Source: Chloroflexota bacterium (GTDB taxonomy: Bacteria; Chloroflexota; Anaerolineae; Promineifilales; Promineifilaceae). From it: a stretch of 15,605 nucleotides of DNA. Location: contig CP070688.1 of the NCBI GenBank assembly GCA_020353135.1, positions 2,171,868 through 2,187,472 on the forward strand, read 5' to 3'. Made by a program: the position numbers and the translations under genes. The first letter of the stretch is position 1; each line of letters opens with the position of its first letter. This document shows, piece by piece, positions 8,176 to 15,170 of this stretch. The notes below the pieces were generated by a model. The model did no database searches. It saw only the letters and a program-made list of their open reading frames with translations, and was not told the origin of the DNA.

Positions 8176-9255
8176 CTAGAAGTCCCAATCGGCCAGGTTC
8201 TCTTGGGTAACGTCGACCCAGGCTTGTCCATACCAGACCTTGCCATCGGCCGAGGTGATGCTCTCGTAACCCACAAGGCCAAGATCCATGCCTTCGGTTG
8301 GTTCCTCACCTTGAATCTTCATTAGCGCCAACTGGTTGCAGGCGTAGCCAGCCATGGCCGGATCCCAGAAGCTGATCAGGTCGACCGCGCCCGTCTCGAT
8401 CAAGGCGCCGGACATAGACGCCAGGCTGGTGCCGACGACCGCGATGGAGTCGTTCAGACCGGCTTCCTCGACCGCCTGTCCGGCGCCGACGACGTCATTG
8501 GCCGAGCTGCCCTGCATGCCCTTCAGATCTGGATAGGCGACCAGAAGTTCCTGCATGCGCTCGTAAGCGGTCTGGGCATCGTCGTATGACTCGTTCTTGT
8601 CACCCACCAGGGTCATGTTGGGATAGGTCGCTTGCTGATGCTCAATAGCTGCGTCAGCCCATTCATTGTGGGTCGTGGAAGTCAGGCTGCCGACAAACAT
8701 GACGTATTCGCCTTCTTCACCCATCATCCCTGCCAGATGGTCCATCAGGTGACGGCCGTAGGCTGCATTGTCAAAGGCCTCGATGTCATAGTCCACGTTT
8801 TGCTGATTTGAGGCCTCGTGGCTAACGACCACGATGCCCGCGTCACGCGCTCTCTGCAGCACCGGCTCTACCGTCTCGGGTTGGAACGGGATAACGCACA
8901 GGGCATCGACGTCCTGGGCAACCAGGTCCTCTAGCACCTGAACCTGCAGCGCGGCATCTGCCTGGGAGGGTCCCTGCTGGAAGGCGGTCACGCCCTCATG
9001 GTCCGCCTGGAAGTCCGCGACGCCTTCTTCCATGCGGTCGAACCAGCCTACACCGGTCAATTTGACCACTGTGGCCATATTGAGATCTTCCGCCTCTTCG
9101 GCCGGCTCTTCAGCCGCCTCTTCTTCCGCCGCTGGTTCTTCAGCAGGTTCTTCGACGGCCGGTTCTTCGGCCGGCGCCGGCTCCTCCTCGGCTGCATCGC
9201 AGGCAACCAGCAACATCAATCCCAGTATCAGGAAGATAATTGGTAAGCGTTTCAT
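8176..9255 (-). CDS. Sugar-binding lipoprotein of an RbsB/LsrB-like ABC importer
   Basis: A 359-aa substrate-binding protein. The N-terminus is a lipoprotein signal: MKR, a hydrophobic core, then lipobox LVAC with the lipid-carrying Cys19. Residues about 21-57 are an acidic Glu/Pro/Ala linker that would tether the protein to the membrane. From about residue 60 there is a type I periplasmic-binding fold (Peripla_BP_4): GVGWFDRMEEGV, LEDLVAQDVDALCVIPFQPE, ARDAGIVVVSHEA, the hinge-region SSANDVVGAGQAVEEAGL, and VGTSLASMSGALIETGAV. The last blocks resemble LsrB/RhaS-type proteins more than RbsB, so the ligand may be a rhamnose-like, AI-2-like or other small polyol. The ATG at 9255 follows AGGAG at 9267-9271. 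It lies 111 nt after the DeoR gene and before the hairpin. Confidence 0.94.
   Translation of the reverse strand: MKRLPIIFLILGLMLLVACDAAEEEPAPAEEPAVEEPAEEPAAEEEAAEEPAEEAEDLNMATVVKLTGVGWFDRMEEGVADFQADHEGVTAFQQGPSQADAALQVQVLEDLVAQDVDALCVIPFQPETVEPVLQRARDAGIVVVSHEASNQQNVDYDIEAFDNAAYGRHLMDHLAGMMGEEGEYVMFVGSLTSTTHNEWADAAIEHQQATYPNMTLVGDKNESYDDAQTAYERMQELLVAYPDLKGMQGSSANDVVGAGQAVEEAGLNDSIAVVGTSLASMSGALIETGAVDLISFWDPAMAGYACNQLALMKIQGEEPTEGMDLGLVGYESITSADGKVWYGQAWVDVTQENLADWDF
9070..9198. repeat. Low-complexity Glu/Pro/Ala codon repeat inside the lipoprotein gene
   Basis: An imperfect tandem of codons (on the plus strand, recurring TTCTTC, GGCTCT and GGCCGG units) encodes EEPA-type repeats in residues about 21-57 of the binding protein. 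It is a flexible surface linker, and slippage here may vary its length between strains. Confidence 0.7.
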
Positions 9256-9299
9256 CTTTCTATCTGCTCCTTTCTTGTGATCTGCTTTTCATTCTTTCG

Positions 9300-9335
9300 C
9301 TAATCAGGGAAGTTACGACTTTCAGCTTCGTACAG
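9300..9335 (-). other. Possible 11-codon leader ORF behind an orphan strong ribosome site
   Basis: On the operon strand, between the DeoR stop and the binding-protein start, a near-perfect Shine-Dalgarno AAGGAGGT (9343-9350) is not followed by an ATG. Seven bases further comes CTG (9333-9335), opening CTG-TAC-GAA and closing at TAG (9300-9302) after 11 codons. CTG starts are rare, so this may be a leader peptide, a ribosome loading site, or a relic of a lost gene start. Confidence 0.2.
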
Positions 9336-9366
9336 TTTTTCTACCTCCTTGCTTGGGCCTAAAGGC

Positions 9367-10134
9367 TTAAGCAGCGGCGACCATGACTTGAACGCCGCGC
9401 TTTCGCAGTTCGGTCAGATCCCGCGAGCGTATGCCTGAATCGGTGACTAGTATGTCTATTCCATCCAGGGGGGCGATGGTCATGAAGCAAGTCCGGCCTA
9501 ATTTTGAGCTATCAGCCAAAACGATAATCTGTTTGGCGTGCTGCATCATCGCCTGTTTTATCAACGTGTCATCCTGGTTGTACTCAGTCAAACCAGCAGA
9601 CAGATGCATGCCGCCTACTCCCACGAAGGCCTTGTCCAGATGGAAATCCTGGTAAGTGCGGGCCGCTATATGGCCGATCATTGAGTGTTCCTGCACACGC
9701 ACGACCCCGCCTGTCAGGATCAACCGGCTTCTTGGCGACTCCACCAAAACATTCGCGATTGGAAGGCTTGCCGTAATGATTGTGAGATTTGATAGTCCAA
9801 CCAGCTGCTGAGCCAGAGCCAGCGTCGTGGTGCCAACATCAAGGGCGATGCTGTCCCCTTCGTTAACCAATTTGCACGCTTCGAGAGCAATAGCTTCTTT
9901 CTGGTTTTTATTTGTGGCTGCCCGAATAATGGTGGGCGGTTCATAGTTGCGGCCCCGGCTGGCTACAGCGCCCCCGTGCACTCTGCGTATCAGCTGCTGG
10001 TCTGACAGATGGCGCAAATCCCGCCGGATAGTCACCTCTGACACATCCAATGTGTCGCATAGATCGGCGACCGTGGCTGATTGCTTTCGCTCGACTATCT
10101 CGAGAATCTGCTGCCTGCGCGCAATAGCATTCAC
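9367..10134 (-). CDS. DeoR-family transcriptional repressor
   Basis: A 255-aa regulator from a GTG start at 10134. The frame runs upstream to an ATG at 10227, but those 31 extra residues do not resemble the family, while from the GTG the protein begins in the normal way (NAIARRQQILEIVE). The winged helix-turn-helix shows the DeoR signature TVADLCDTLDVSEVTIRRDL (21-40), then HLSDQQLIRRVHGGAV. The C-terminal DeoRC sensor has ALDVGTTTLALAQQL (98-111), LILTGGVVR, a HSMIG block and VGVGGMHLSAGLTEYN. Such sensors bind phosphorylated sugars, so the inducer is probably a kinase product of this operon. It is the first gene of the operon and faces the URO-D-like gene across a 220-nt control region, which fits autoregulation and control of both directions. 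Confidence 0.9.
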   Translation of the reverse strand: MNAIARRQQILEIVERKQSATVADLCDTLDVSEVTIRRDLRHLSDQQLIRRVHGGAVASRGRNYEPPTIIRAATNKNQKEAIALEACKLVNEGDSIALDVGTTTLALAQQLVGLSNLTIITASLPIANVLVESPRSRLILTGGVVRVQEHSMIGHIAARTYQDFHLDKAFVGVGGMHLSAGLTEYNQDDTLIKQAMMQHAKQIIVLADSSKLGRTCFMTIAPLDGIDILVTDSGIRSRDLTELRKRGVQVMVAAA

Positions 10135-10218
10135 GGCACACCTGACAGGAACAAAAGAAACAACAACTGACCGAAGTGTAATCTCTCCGTGACCGTTCAT
10201 CAATATTCGAACATCAAG

Positions 10219-10254
10219 ACATGACATTCGTCCAAGGCTAACATGACATTTGTC
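10219..10254. promoter_or_regulatory. Candidate DeoR operator: 14-bp direct repeat, 22-bp period
   Basis: ACATGACATTCGTC (10219-10232) and ACATGACATTTGTC (10241-10254) differ at one base and are spaced 22 bp start to start, about two helical turns. Each copy contains a TGAC-N4-GTC half-palindrome; in the second copy it is a perfect TGAC-N4-GTCA. They lie in the divergent gap upstream of the DeoR gene. A repeat of this kind on one face of the helix is a plausible repressor site. No footprint or second genomic copy is available here. Confidence 0.5.
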
Positions 10255-10297
10255 AGAATGGCCTTGGTTAGCAAAGCTGAATTAAGATAGATGAAAC

Positions 10298-10330
10298 CGT
10301 CGCCGACAACTGTCCCATGGCTCGGCGACG
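10298..10330. promoter_or_regulatory. Perfect 9-bp inverted repeat upstream of the URO-D-like gene
   Basis: CGTCGCCGA (10298-10306) pairs with TCGGCGACG (10322-10330) around a 15-base loop. It ends 24 nt before the ATG at 10355, so in the plus-strand message it would fold as a GC-rich leader hairpin, or as DNA it may be a second operator. No T-run follows, which argues against a terminator. Confidence 0.5.
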
Positions 10331-10354
10331 ATAGCGACCTACGGAAGCGACACG

Positions 10355-11518
10355 ATGAAAGAAGAGTGGACATCCAGAAGACGAGTTGAAACAGCCCTCA
10401 GCCATCAAGAGCCCGATCGAGTGCCAACAGATCTGACCATCACCAGGGTCCCCTACCGGCGTTTACGGGCCCACCTCGGGTTGCCGGCCGAAGAGAACAT
10501 TGAGAGTGACCGCTTTGGCGAGGTGCGGCCGGGTCTGGACGTTTTGCAAGCGCTGGGCATTGACATGACCTTCGTCAAGCTCCGCGGTCCCGCCCATTGG
10601 ACGCCGCCCAAGCCCTTGATCAATGGGATTTCGCTAGACGAATGGGGTGTGGGTCGGAAGGCTATTACCCTGGCTGATGGAAGCACCTTGTTTGAGGTAG
10701 TTTTGTCTCCCTTGAGCGATCTCCAACCCAGGCAAATAGATCTGGATAATTACCCTTGGCCCAATCCAAGCGATCCAGGACGGGTCAGTGGCCTGGAAAC
10801 TGATGCCCGGCGTTTGTACGAGCAAACGGATTTGGCCCTCATGGGCCGCTTCGGCGGCACGATATTGGAACAGGCATCTTTTCTTCGCGGCTATGAACAA
10901 TGGCTGATGGATCTGGTGCTTCATCCTGAATTCGCCCGCGACCTGATGAACCGCATCGCCGACATCCAGATTGCCCTGGATGAGGCTGGCATTCGCGCCG
11001 CCGGCCGCTTCCTGACCGTTTTTAAGTTGAGCGGCGAGGACCTGGGGATGCAGGATCGTCCGCTCTTCTCACCAGATGTCTGGCATGAAACGCTGCGGCC
11101 GGTGCTCACAAGACGCTGGGCGGCGGCCAGGTCGGCGCTTGATCGATATGGCGCCGGTCATGTCAAGTTGATGCTGCACTCCGATGGCGCCATCCGTACT
11201 TTCATCCCGGACCTAATCGAGGCCGGAATAGATATCCTTGATCCCGTCCAGGTCTATTGCCAGGGTATGGAGGCGACTGAGCTCAAAACAGAGTTCGGCT
11301 CCAAGCTGGCATTTCACGGCGCTATTGATACCCAGCGTCTGTTGCCTTTTGCCACTGTAGGCGAGGTTGAGTCCGAGGTGGTCCGAATGATAAAAGCCCT
11401 CGGGTCGGGAGGCGGCTTCATCCTGGCTCCGGTTCACAATGTTCAGCCAGACGTCCCCCCGGGAAACATAGTCGCGGTCTACCGGGCCGCTCACGAGTAC
11501 GGCCGTTACCCTCTCTAA
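10355..11518 (+). CDS. Uroporphyrinogen decarboxylase/cobamide methyltransferase-superfamily protein
   Basis: A 387-aa TIM-barrel protein of the URO-D superfamily. It starts SRRRVETALSHQEPDRVP, the opening seen in methyltransferase-like branches, and lacks the N-terminal arginine-rich block of true heme-pathway HemE. Conserved parts are the core HSDGAIRTFIPDLIEAGIDI (275-294), DPVQ (296-299), FHGAIDTQRLLPF (320-332) and GGGFILAPVHNVQPDVPPGN (352-371). In MtaA/MtbA-type methyltransferases the zinc ligands include His-x-Cys; here the place reads His275-Ser-Asp277, so ordinary zinc methyltransfer is doubtful. Members of this branch often accompany sugar-catabolic genes, and their reaction is unknown to me. 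It is transcribed away from the DeoR operon and shares its control region, so it probably belongs to the same regulon. The ATG at 10355 has only a weak GGAAG site. Confidence 0.85.
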   Translation: MKEEWTSRRRVETALSHQEPDRVPTDLTITRVPYRRLRAHLGLPAEENIESDRFGEVRPGLDVLQALGIDMTFVKLRGPAHWTPPKPLINGISLDEWGVGRKAITLADGSTLFEVVLSPLSDLQPRQIDLDNYPWPNPSDPGRVSGLETDARRLYEQTDLALMGRFGGTILEQASFLRGYEQWLMDLVLHPEFARDLMNRIADIQIALDEAGIRAAGRFLTVFKLSGEDLGMQDRPLFSPDVWHETLRPVLTRRWAAARSALDRYGAGHVKLMLHSDGAIRTFIPDLIEAGIDILDPVQVYCQGMEATELKTEFGSKLAFHGAIDTQRLLPFATVGEVESEVVRMIKALGSGGGFILAPVHNVQPDVPPGNIVAVYRAAHEYGRYPL

Positions 11519-11519
11519 T

Positions 11520-11687
11520 GCATCAACGGACCGGTGGTGGTTCACGGACCTACGCACGCGCCTGGCCATTGAGCGTAACCGACTAGAAATCGAAGCCACT
11601 TTATTGTATGATGCACTGTAGTATCAGTCGCCTGACGTGTTGGCCCCGGCAGTGGCCCTGGACAAGCTCAAGGAGCTTGACGCGTAA
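11520..11687 (+). pseudogene. Decayed small helical gene, possibly Spo0E-like, with in-frame TAG
   Basis: Right after the URO-D-like gene one frame reads as convincing protein although no ORF of useful length survives. It gives TDRWWFTDLRTRL, then IERNRLEIEATLLYDAL, a TAG at 11619-11621, then YQSPDVLAPAVALDKLKEL and a TAA at 11685-11687. The codons have the G/C-ending bias of neighbouring genes. The pattern of a charged helix, a short SPDVL turn and a second helix with LDKL resembles Spo0E-type aspartyl-phosphatase hairpins, although the usual Ser of the SxELD motif is Ala. No ATG, GTG or TTG opens the frame upstream. Its TAA overlaps the regulator's ATG (TAATG), and its last codons hold the AAGGAG ribosome site at 11670-11675. 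It was probably a small gene translated in couple with the regulator. Confidence 0.4.
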
Positions 11688-14338
11688 TGGCTGGCGCTCT
11701 ATTGCAGACCAAGCTGTATATCCCTCCGGCCCGGCCAAACCTGGTCCTCCGGCCGCGCTTGCTGGAACGGCTCGAGGAGGGCTTGAACTCGGGCCAGAGG
11801 CTAACCTTGGTCTCAGCCCCGGCCGGTTTCGGCAAAACTACCCTGATAGCCCAATGGCTTCATCAAGTCGGTCGCCCAGTCGCCTGGTTATCCCTTGACG
11901 AGCGCGAGAACGACCCGGCCCGGTTCCTGGCTTACCTGATCGCCGCTTTGCAGCAGGTTGACCAAGGTATCGGCGAAAGCATCGACGCATTAGTTAGCTC
12001 GCCTCAGCCGCCTGGGCCGGAGTCGTTACTGACCATTCTGATCAATGACATCGTTACCTTGCCTGAGCCATTTATCCTGTCCATCGACGACTATCAGTTC
12101 ATTCACAATCCGGCGATTCACGCCCAATTGACCTTCCTGCTAGAGAATCAGCCACCCCAGCTGCACCTGGTCGTCATGACCCGCGAAGACCCGCCTCTGC
12201 CCGTCGCCGGCTGGCGCGCTCGAGGGCAGGTCAACGAAGTGCGCCAGGGTGATTTGCGCTTCACTCGCGAGGAGACCGCCCACTTATTGAAAGATGTCAT
12301 GGCACTTGACTTGACCGCTGGCGACATCGCCGCCCTGGAACGACGCACCGAAGGTTGGGCCGCCAGTCTGCAGCTTGCCGGCCTATCCATGCGCGGCCGG
12401 GAGGATCTAGGCGGTTTTGTTCGCTCTTTCACCGGCAGTAGCCGCTACATCTTGGATTACTTGATCGAAGAAGTCTTCAACCAGCAAACGGCCGCCGTTC
12501 AAGCTTTCCTGTTGCAGACGTCGATCCTGGAACGGCTAAGTGGTCCGCTCTGCGACGCCGTCGTCGAGCGCGTCGACAGCCAGGCCATGCTCGGCCAATT
12601 GGAGCGGGCTAACTTGTTCTTGCTGCCGGCCGACCGGTCGGGGACATGGTATCGGTATCACCGTCTATTCGCCGAATTTCTGCGTCACCGGCTGCGCTCG
12701 ACCGGGGAGCCGCCTGAATCGCTCCTACACCGGCGCGCCGGCCGCTGGCTGGAGGCCAATGGTTTCGTCGAAGAGGCGCTCAAGCACATGCTGGCCGCCG
12801 GCGCCTGGGATGAGGCGGAGCGGCTGATAACTCCGGCGGCCGTCGCCGCTATCGAGCGCGGGCAATTGCTGACGGTCCAGAGTTGGCTGTCGCGGTTTCC
12901 AGACGACGTGATAAGGGCTAATCATGAATTAGTCGCCTTAAAAGGTTTTGCATTACTGCTGGCCGGCCAACTTGAAGAGGCCGGCCGTAATGCCGAACTG
13001 GCCCACGAGTTAATGCCGGCCGGCGCCTCCTCCTTTAGCCGGGGTTTTTTGGCTGCCATTCGATCTTACCTGGCCATGATCCAGGGCGACGTCGCCGACG
13101 CCCTGGCTTTGGCTCGGGATGCCCTTGACTGTCTCGGCGAGGACGATCCTTACTATATCCGCGGTTCGGTCCTGAGCAGCCTTGCCCAGGCCCTGACCCA
13201 GGCCGGCGATCTCAGCGGCGCGGCCGAGACTTATCGGCAAATCATCAGCCTCAGCCGTCGAGCCGGCCAGCCCCTCTTTGCCATCGGGCCAATGAGCAGC
13301 CTGGCCGTGATCCTGAACCTTCAGGGGAAACGAAATGAAGCCCTCGCCCTCGGCCAGGAGGTAAAAGCGCTATGCGTAAGTCGCCGCGGCAGCCCACTGC
13401 CCGTGTCCGGCATGGCTCACACCATCCTCGGGCTTATGCACCTGGAGGCCAACGGTCTCAAGCCAGCCCGAGATCATTTACGACAGGCGCTGGTCTTCGG
13501 CGACCAGATGGGCATCGCGTCAGGCGTTCCCCATTCAGCCAGAATGATCCTGGCCCGGCTCCAACAGGCGGCCGGCGAAGACCAGGCCGCGCTGGCCACG
13601 ATCGAAGAGGCCCGTGAAATCGCAACCCGGTACAAATCGGCCCACATCGCCTTCGTGGTAGCCGGCGCCGAGGCGGACATAAGGTTCAGACAGGGCGAAA
13701 TCGCCCAGGTTGAGGACTTTGTCGACCGCTTCGGATTGTCGCAGACCGGTACGCCAACGCACGCCAGCGAATCTCATTACTTCATTCTTGCCCGGCTGCT
13801 GTTGGCCAAGAATCAACTGGCCGAGGCTGATATGCTTCTGGCGAACCTGGAGCAGTTTGGCCAGGCTGGTGGGCGCCAGCGTTCTTTGATCACCGTCCAC
13901 ATCATGTTGGCCGTGCTCCGGTTAAGGCAAGACCGCCAGGAACGAGCTTTGGCTAGGCTAGAGACGGCCGTTCGGCTGGCCGCACCTGGGAGTTATCGCC
14001 GGGCATTTCTCGAAGAGGATAGGGCGGTAGCCGCTCTCTTGCCCCGGCTGCGCCACGTGTCTCCGGCATTCGTGACGTTATTGCTCGAAGATGCGCGGGC
14101 AGAACCGGGCCGGCAGCGATCCGCCCACCTCAACCAACCGCTGCTCGAACCGCTCAGCGACCGCGAATTGGAAGTTCTGGACCTGATTGCCGGCGGATTC
14201 TCGAATCAAGAAATCGCCGATCGACTATTCATCACCGTGGGCACGGTGAAGACCCACGCCCACAACATCTACGGCAAGCTGGATGCCAACGGCCGCACCC
14301 AGGCCGTCGCCCGGGCCAGGGAGCTAGAACTACTCTGA
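11687..14338 (+). CDS. MalT-like LuxR-family ATP-dependent transcriptional regulator
   Basis: An 883-aa STAND-type regulator close in size to MalT (901 aa). Order of parts: an N-terminal LLQTKLYIPPARPNLVLRPRLLERL segment typical of the group; Walker A SAPAGFGKTT (43-52, Lys50); Walker B FILSIDDY (128-135); the sensor-like VVMTREDPPLPVAGWRARG; winged-helix and linker segments including RRTEGWAASLQLAGL; a long Ala/Leu-rich TPR-like region from about 350 to 800; and a C-terminal LuxR helix-turn-helix, LSDRELEVLDLIAGG through TVKTHAHNIYGKL (823-866). It would bind ATP, oligomerise on sensing an unknown ligand, and activate promoters. The ATG at 11687 has AAGGAG at 11670-11675 and overlaps the stop of the decayed gene upstream. 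Its targets probably include the nearby membrane-protein gene (inference). It is not obviously part of the sugar operon. Confidence 0.93.
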   Translation: MAGALLQTKLYIPPARPNLVLRPRLLERLEEGLNSGQRLTLVSAPAGFGKTTLIAQWLHQVGRPVAWLSLDERENDPARFLAYLIAALQQVDQGIGESIDALVSSPQPPGPESLLTILINDIVTLPEPFILSIDDYQFIHNPAIHAQLTFLLENQPPQLHLVVMTREDPPLPVAGWRARGQVNEVRQGDLRFTREETAHLLKDVMALDLTAGDIAALERRTEGWAASLQLAGLSMRGREDLGGFVRSFTGSSRYILDYLIEEVFNQQTAAVQAFLLQTSILERLSGPLCDAVVERVDSQAMLGQLERANLFLLPADRSGTWYRYHRLFAEFLRHRLRSTGEPPESLLHRRAGRWLEANGFVEEALKHMLAAGAWDEAERLITPAAVAAIERGQLLTVQSWLSRFPDDVIRANHELVALKGFALLLAGQLEEAGRNAELAHELMPAGASSFSRGFLAAIRSYLAMIQGDVADALALARDALDCLGEDDPYYIRGSVLSSLAQALTQAGDLSGAAETYRQIISLSRRAGQPLFAIGPMSSLAVILNLQGKRNEALALGQEVKALCVSRRGSPLPVSGMAHTILGLMHLEANGLKPARDHLRQALVFGDQMGIASGVPHSARMILARLQQAAGEDQAALATIEEAREIATRYKSAHIAFVVAGAEADIRFRQGEIAQVEDFVDRFGLSQTGTPTHASESHYFILARLLLAKNQLAEADMLLANLEQFGQAGGRQRSLITVHIMLAVLRLRQDRQERALARLETAVRLAAPGSYRRAFLEEDRAVAALLPRLRHVSPAFVTLLLEDARAEPGRQRSAHLNQPLLEPLSDRELEVLDLIAGGFSNQEIADRLFITVGTVKTHAHNIYGKLDANGRTQAVARARELELL

Positions 14339-14350
14339 TCAGTCCTTAGG

Positions 14351-14395
14351 AATCTATCCCTAGAAATCTATCCATAGATAGATGACACTCTATCC
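14351..14395. repeat. Cluster of CTATCC repeats and a small palindrome before the membrane-protein gene
   Basis: CTATCC occurs at 14354, 14368 and 14390; the first two lie in AATCTATCC copies 14 bp apart and the third 22 bp further on. TCTAT-CC-ATAGA (14367-14378) is a short palindrome. They sit upstream of or overlap the -35 region, where an activator such as the neighbouring LuxR protein could bind. Confidence 0.4.
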
Positions 14396-14411
14396 ATCCT
14401 CCGATTATGAT
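14382..14411 (+). promoter_or_regulatory. Candidate sigma70-type promoter for the membrane-protein gene
   Basis: ATGACA (14382-14387), an 18-bp spacer and TATGAT (14406-14411) match the consensus at five of six positions each. It lies about 50 bp before the start codon, in AT-rich DNA after the regulator's stop. Confidence 0.55.
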
Positions 14412-14459
14412 GCAATCAACTATCGGGAATTCAATTAGCGTCAATTACGGAGGTAAATG

Positions 14460-15020
14460 ATGACCGGCAATGTTAATCCTCAAGGTACGTTAGCAGCTGA
14501 GCCTAGCGCCGCTGAACAATTGGAAAGGCATCTGGCTACGCTGCCGAAGTCCAGACAGCGCGCACACACAGCCCTGCTGATCTTGTTCTTGATTTGTGGG
14601 GTGGCCTCCGTCGGGCTCATGATCTGGGCGATATACGCCTCCGTTCGGGCCAACTCCTTCGGCATCGAATACGTGCCGTTCTGGTGGTTTATCTGGGCCG
14701 CCGTCGTTTGCCTTGCTCTGGCTTTTAACGGCTTAAGCACCGTCGTCGCCGAGGCCGATCCACCCTTTGCTTTTGGCGGGAGCAACGAGCCTATTAAGTT
14801 CGGCCGTCAGGCAAGGCGTAGCGGATGGCTGCTGACGATCGGCTGCCTGGTCGGTACCGCAGCTTTCGCCGCGCTGGCTGTTTATATCGGCGTCACCGGC
14901 GTCGACCTGTTTGAGCAGTTCATCACCGGAGTGGTTGCGATTTTCGCTGGCCTTGGCCTGATAGCCGCCTTCTTCAGCATCGTGCGCAGGATCGTGCGGT
15001 CGCTACGGAGAGGCCAATAG
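14460..15020 (+). CDS. Four-helix membrane protein of unknown function
   Basis: A 186-aa protein I do not recognise. Its first 35 residues are polar (AAEPSAAEQLERHLATLP), then come four hydrophobic segments: ALLILFLICGVASVGLMIW (about 38-57), WWFIWAAVVCLALAFNGL (about 75-92), WLLTIGCLVGTAAFAALAVY (about 123-142) and FITGVVAIFAGLGLIAAFF (about 154-172). The tail VRRIVRSLRRGQ is strongly basic and should face the cytoplasm. Between helices 2 and 3 is a loop DPPFAFGGSNEP. Two ATGs stand in tandem; the second (14460) is preferred because GGAGGT at 14449-14454 is only 2 nt from the first but 5 nt from the second. The gene has its own promoter and follows the LuxR-type regulator, so it may be a target. 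No catalytic motif is visible. Confidence 0.8.
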   Translation: MTGNVNPQGTLAAEPSAAEQLERHLATLPKSRQRAHTALLILFLICGVASVGLMIWAIYASVRANSFGIEYVPFWWFIWAAVVCLALAFNGLSTVVAEADPPFAFGGSNEPIKFGRQARRSGWLLTIGCLVGTAAFAALAVYIGVTGVDLFEQFITGVVAIFAGLGLIAAFFSIVRRIVRSLRRGQ

Positions 15021-15100
15021 CCGGCCAGGGGAGTGCCCGTCTCGCTCATGGGTCCGGGGAAAGAAGCAAGCCCATCAGCATTCGGTGCATAGGCCTCAGA

Positions 15101-15141
15101 GGGCAGACCGGTCCGGCGTCAGAAAGCGGGCCGGTCCGCCC
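15101..15141. terminator. Strong GC-rich hairpin, possible terminator
   Basis: GGGC (15101-15104) pairs with GCCC (15138-15141); after one A-C mismatch a further 10-bp stem forms (15106-15115 with 15127-15136, one G-U pair) around an 11-base loop. It is 80 nt after the membrane-protein stop. The bases following it on the plus strand are only weakly T-rich (ATTTGATT), so it may be a terminator that needs help from Rho or a simple message-end stabiliser. The rest of 15021-15170 shows no coding character. Confidence 0.45.
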
Positions 15142-15170
15142 ATTTGATTAAGGAATTCGGTGAGCCAACA

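Noticed and set aside
2721..9255. Assignment as an Lsr autoinducer-2 uptake system
   Set aside because: The layout (LsrB-like binding protein, double ATPase, two permeases, FGGY kinase) is similar, but the regulator is DeoR rather than SorC-type, LsrF and LsrG are absent, and DhaK/DhaL and BtpA are present. It is kept only as an alternative substrate idea.
8998..9280. Overlapping plus-strand frames rich in Arg/Phe or Ser/Ala
   Set aside because: They are produced by reading the Glu/Pro/Ala codon repeat of the lipoprotein gene backwards.
10135..10227. N-terminal extension of the DeoR regulator to the ATG at 10227
   Set aside because: The extra 31 residues do not look like the family, and the normal DeoR N-terminus begins at the GTG at 10134.
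10264..10294. Possible plus-strand promoter (TTGGTT with TAAGAT)
   Set aside because: The spacer would be 13 bp, too short for a normal sigma70 promoter.
11608..11898. 96-codon frame from the ATG at 11608
   Set aside because: It overlaps the true regulator start in another frame and has no family features.
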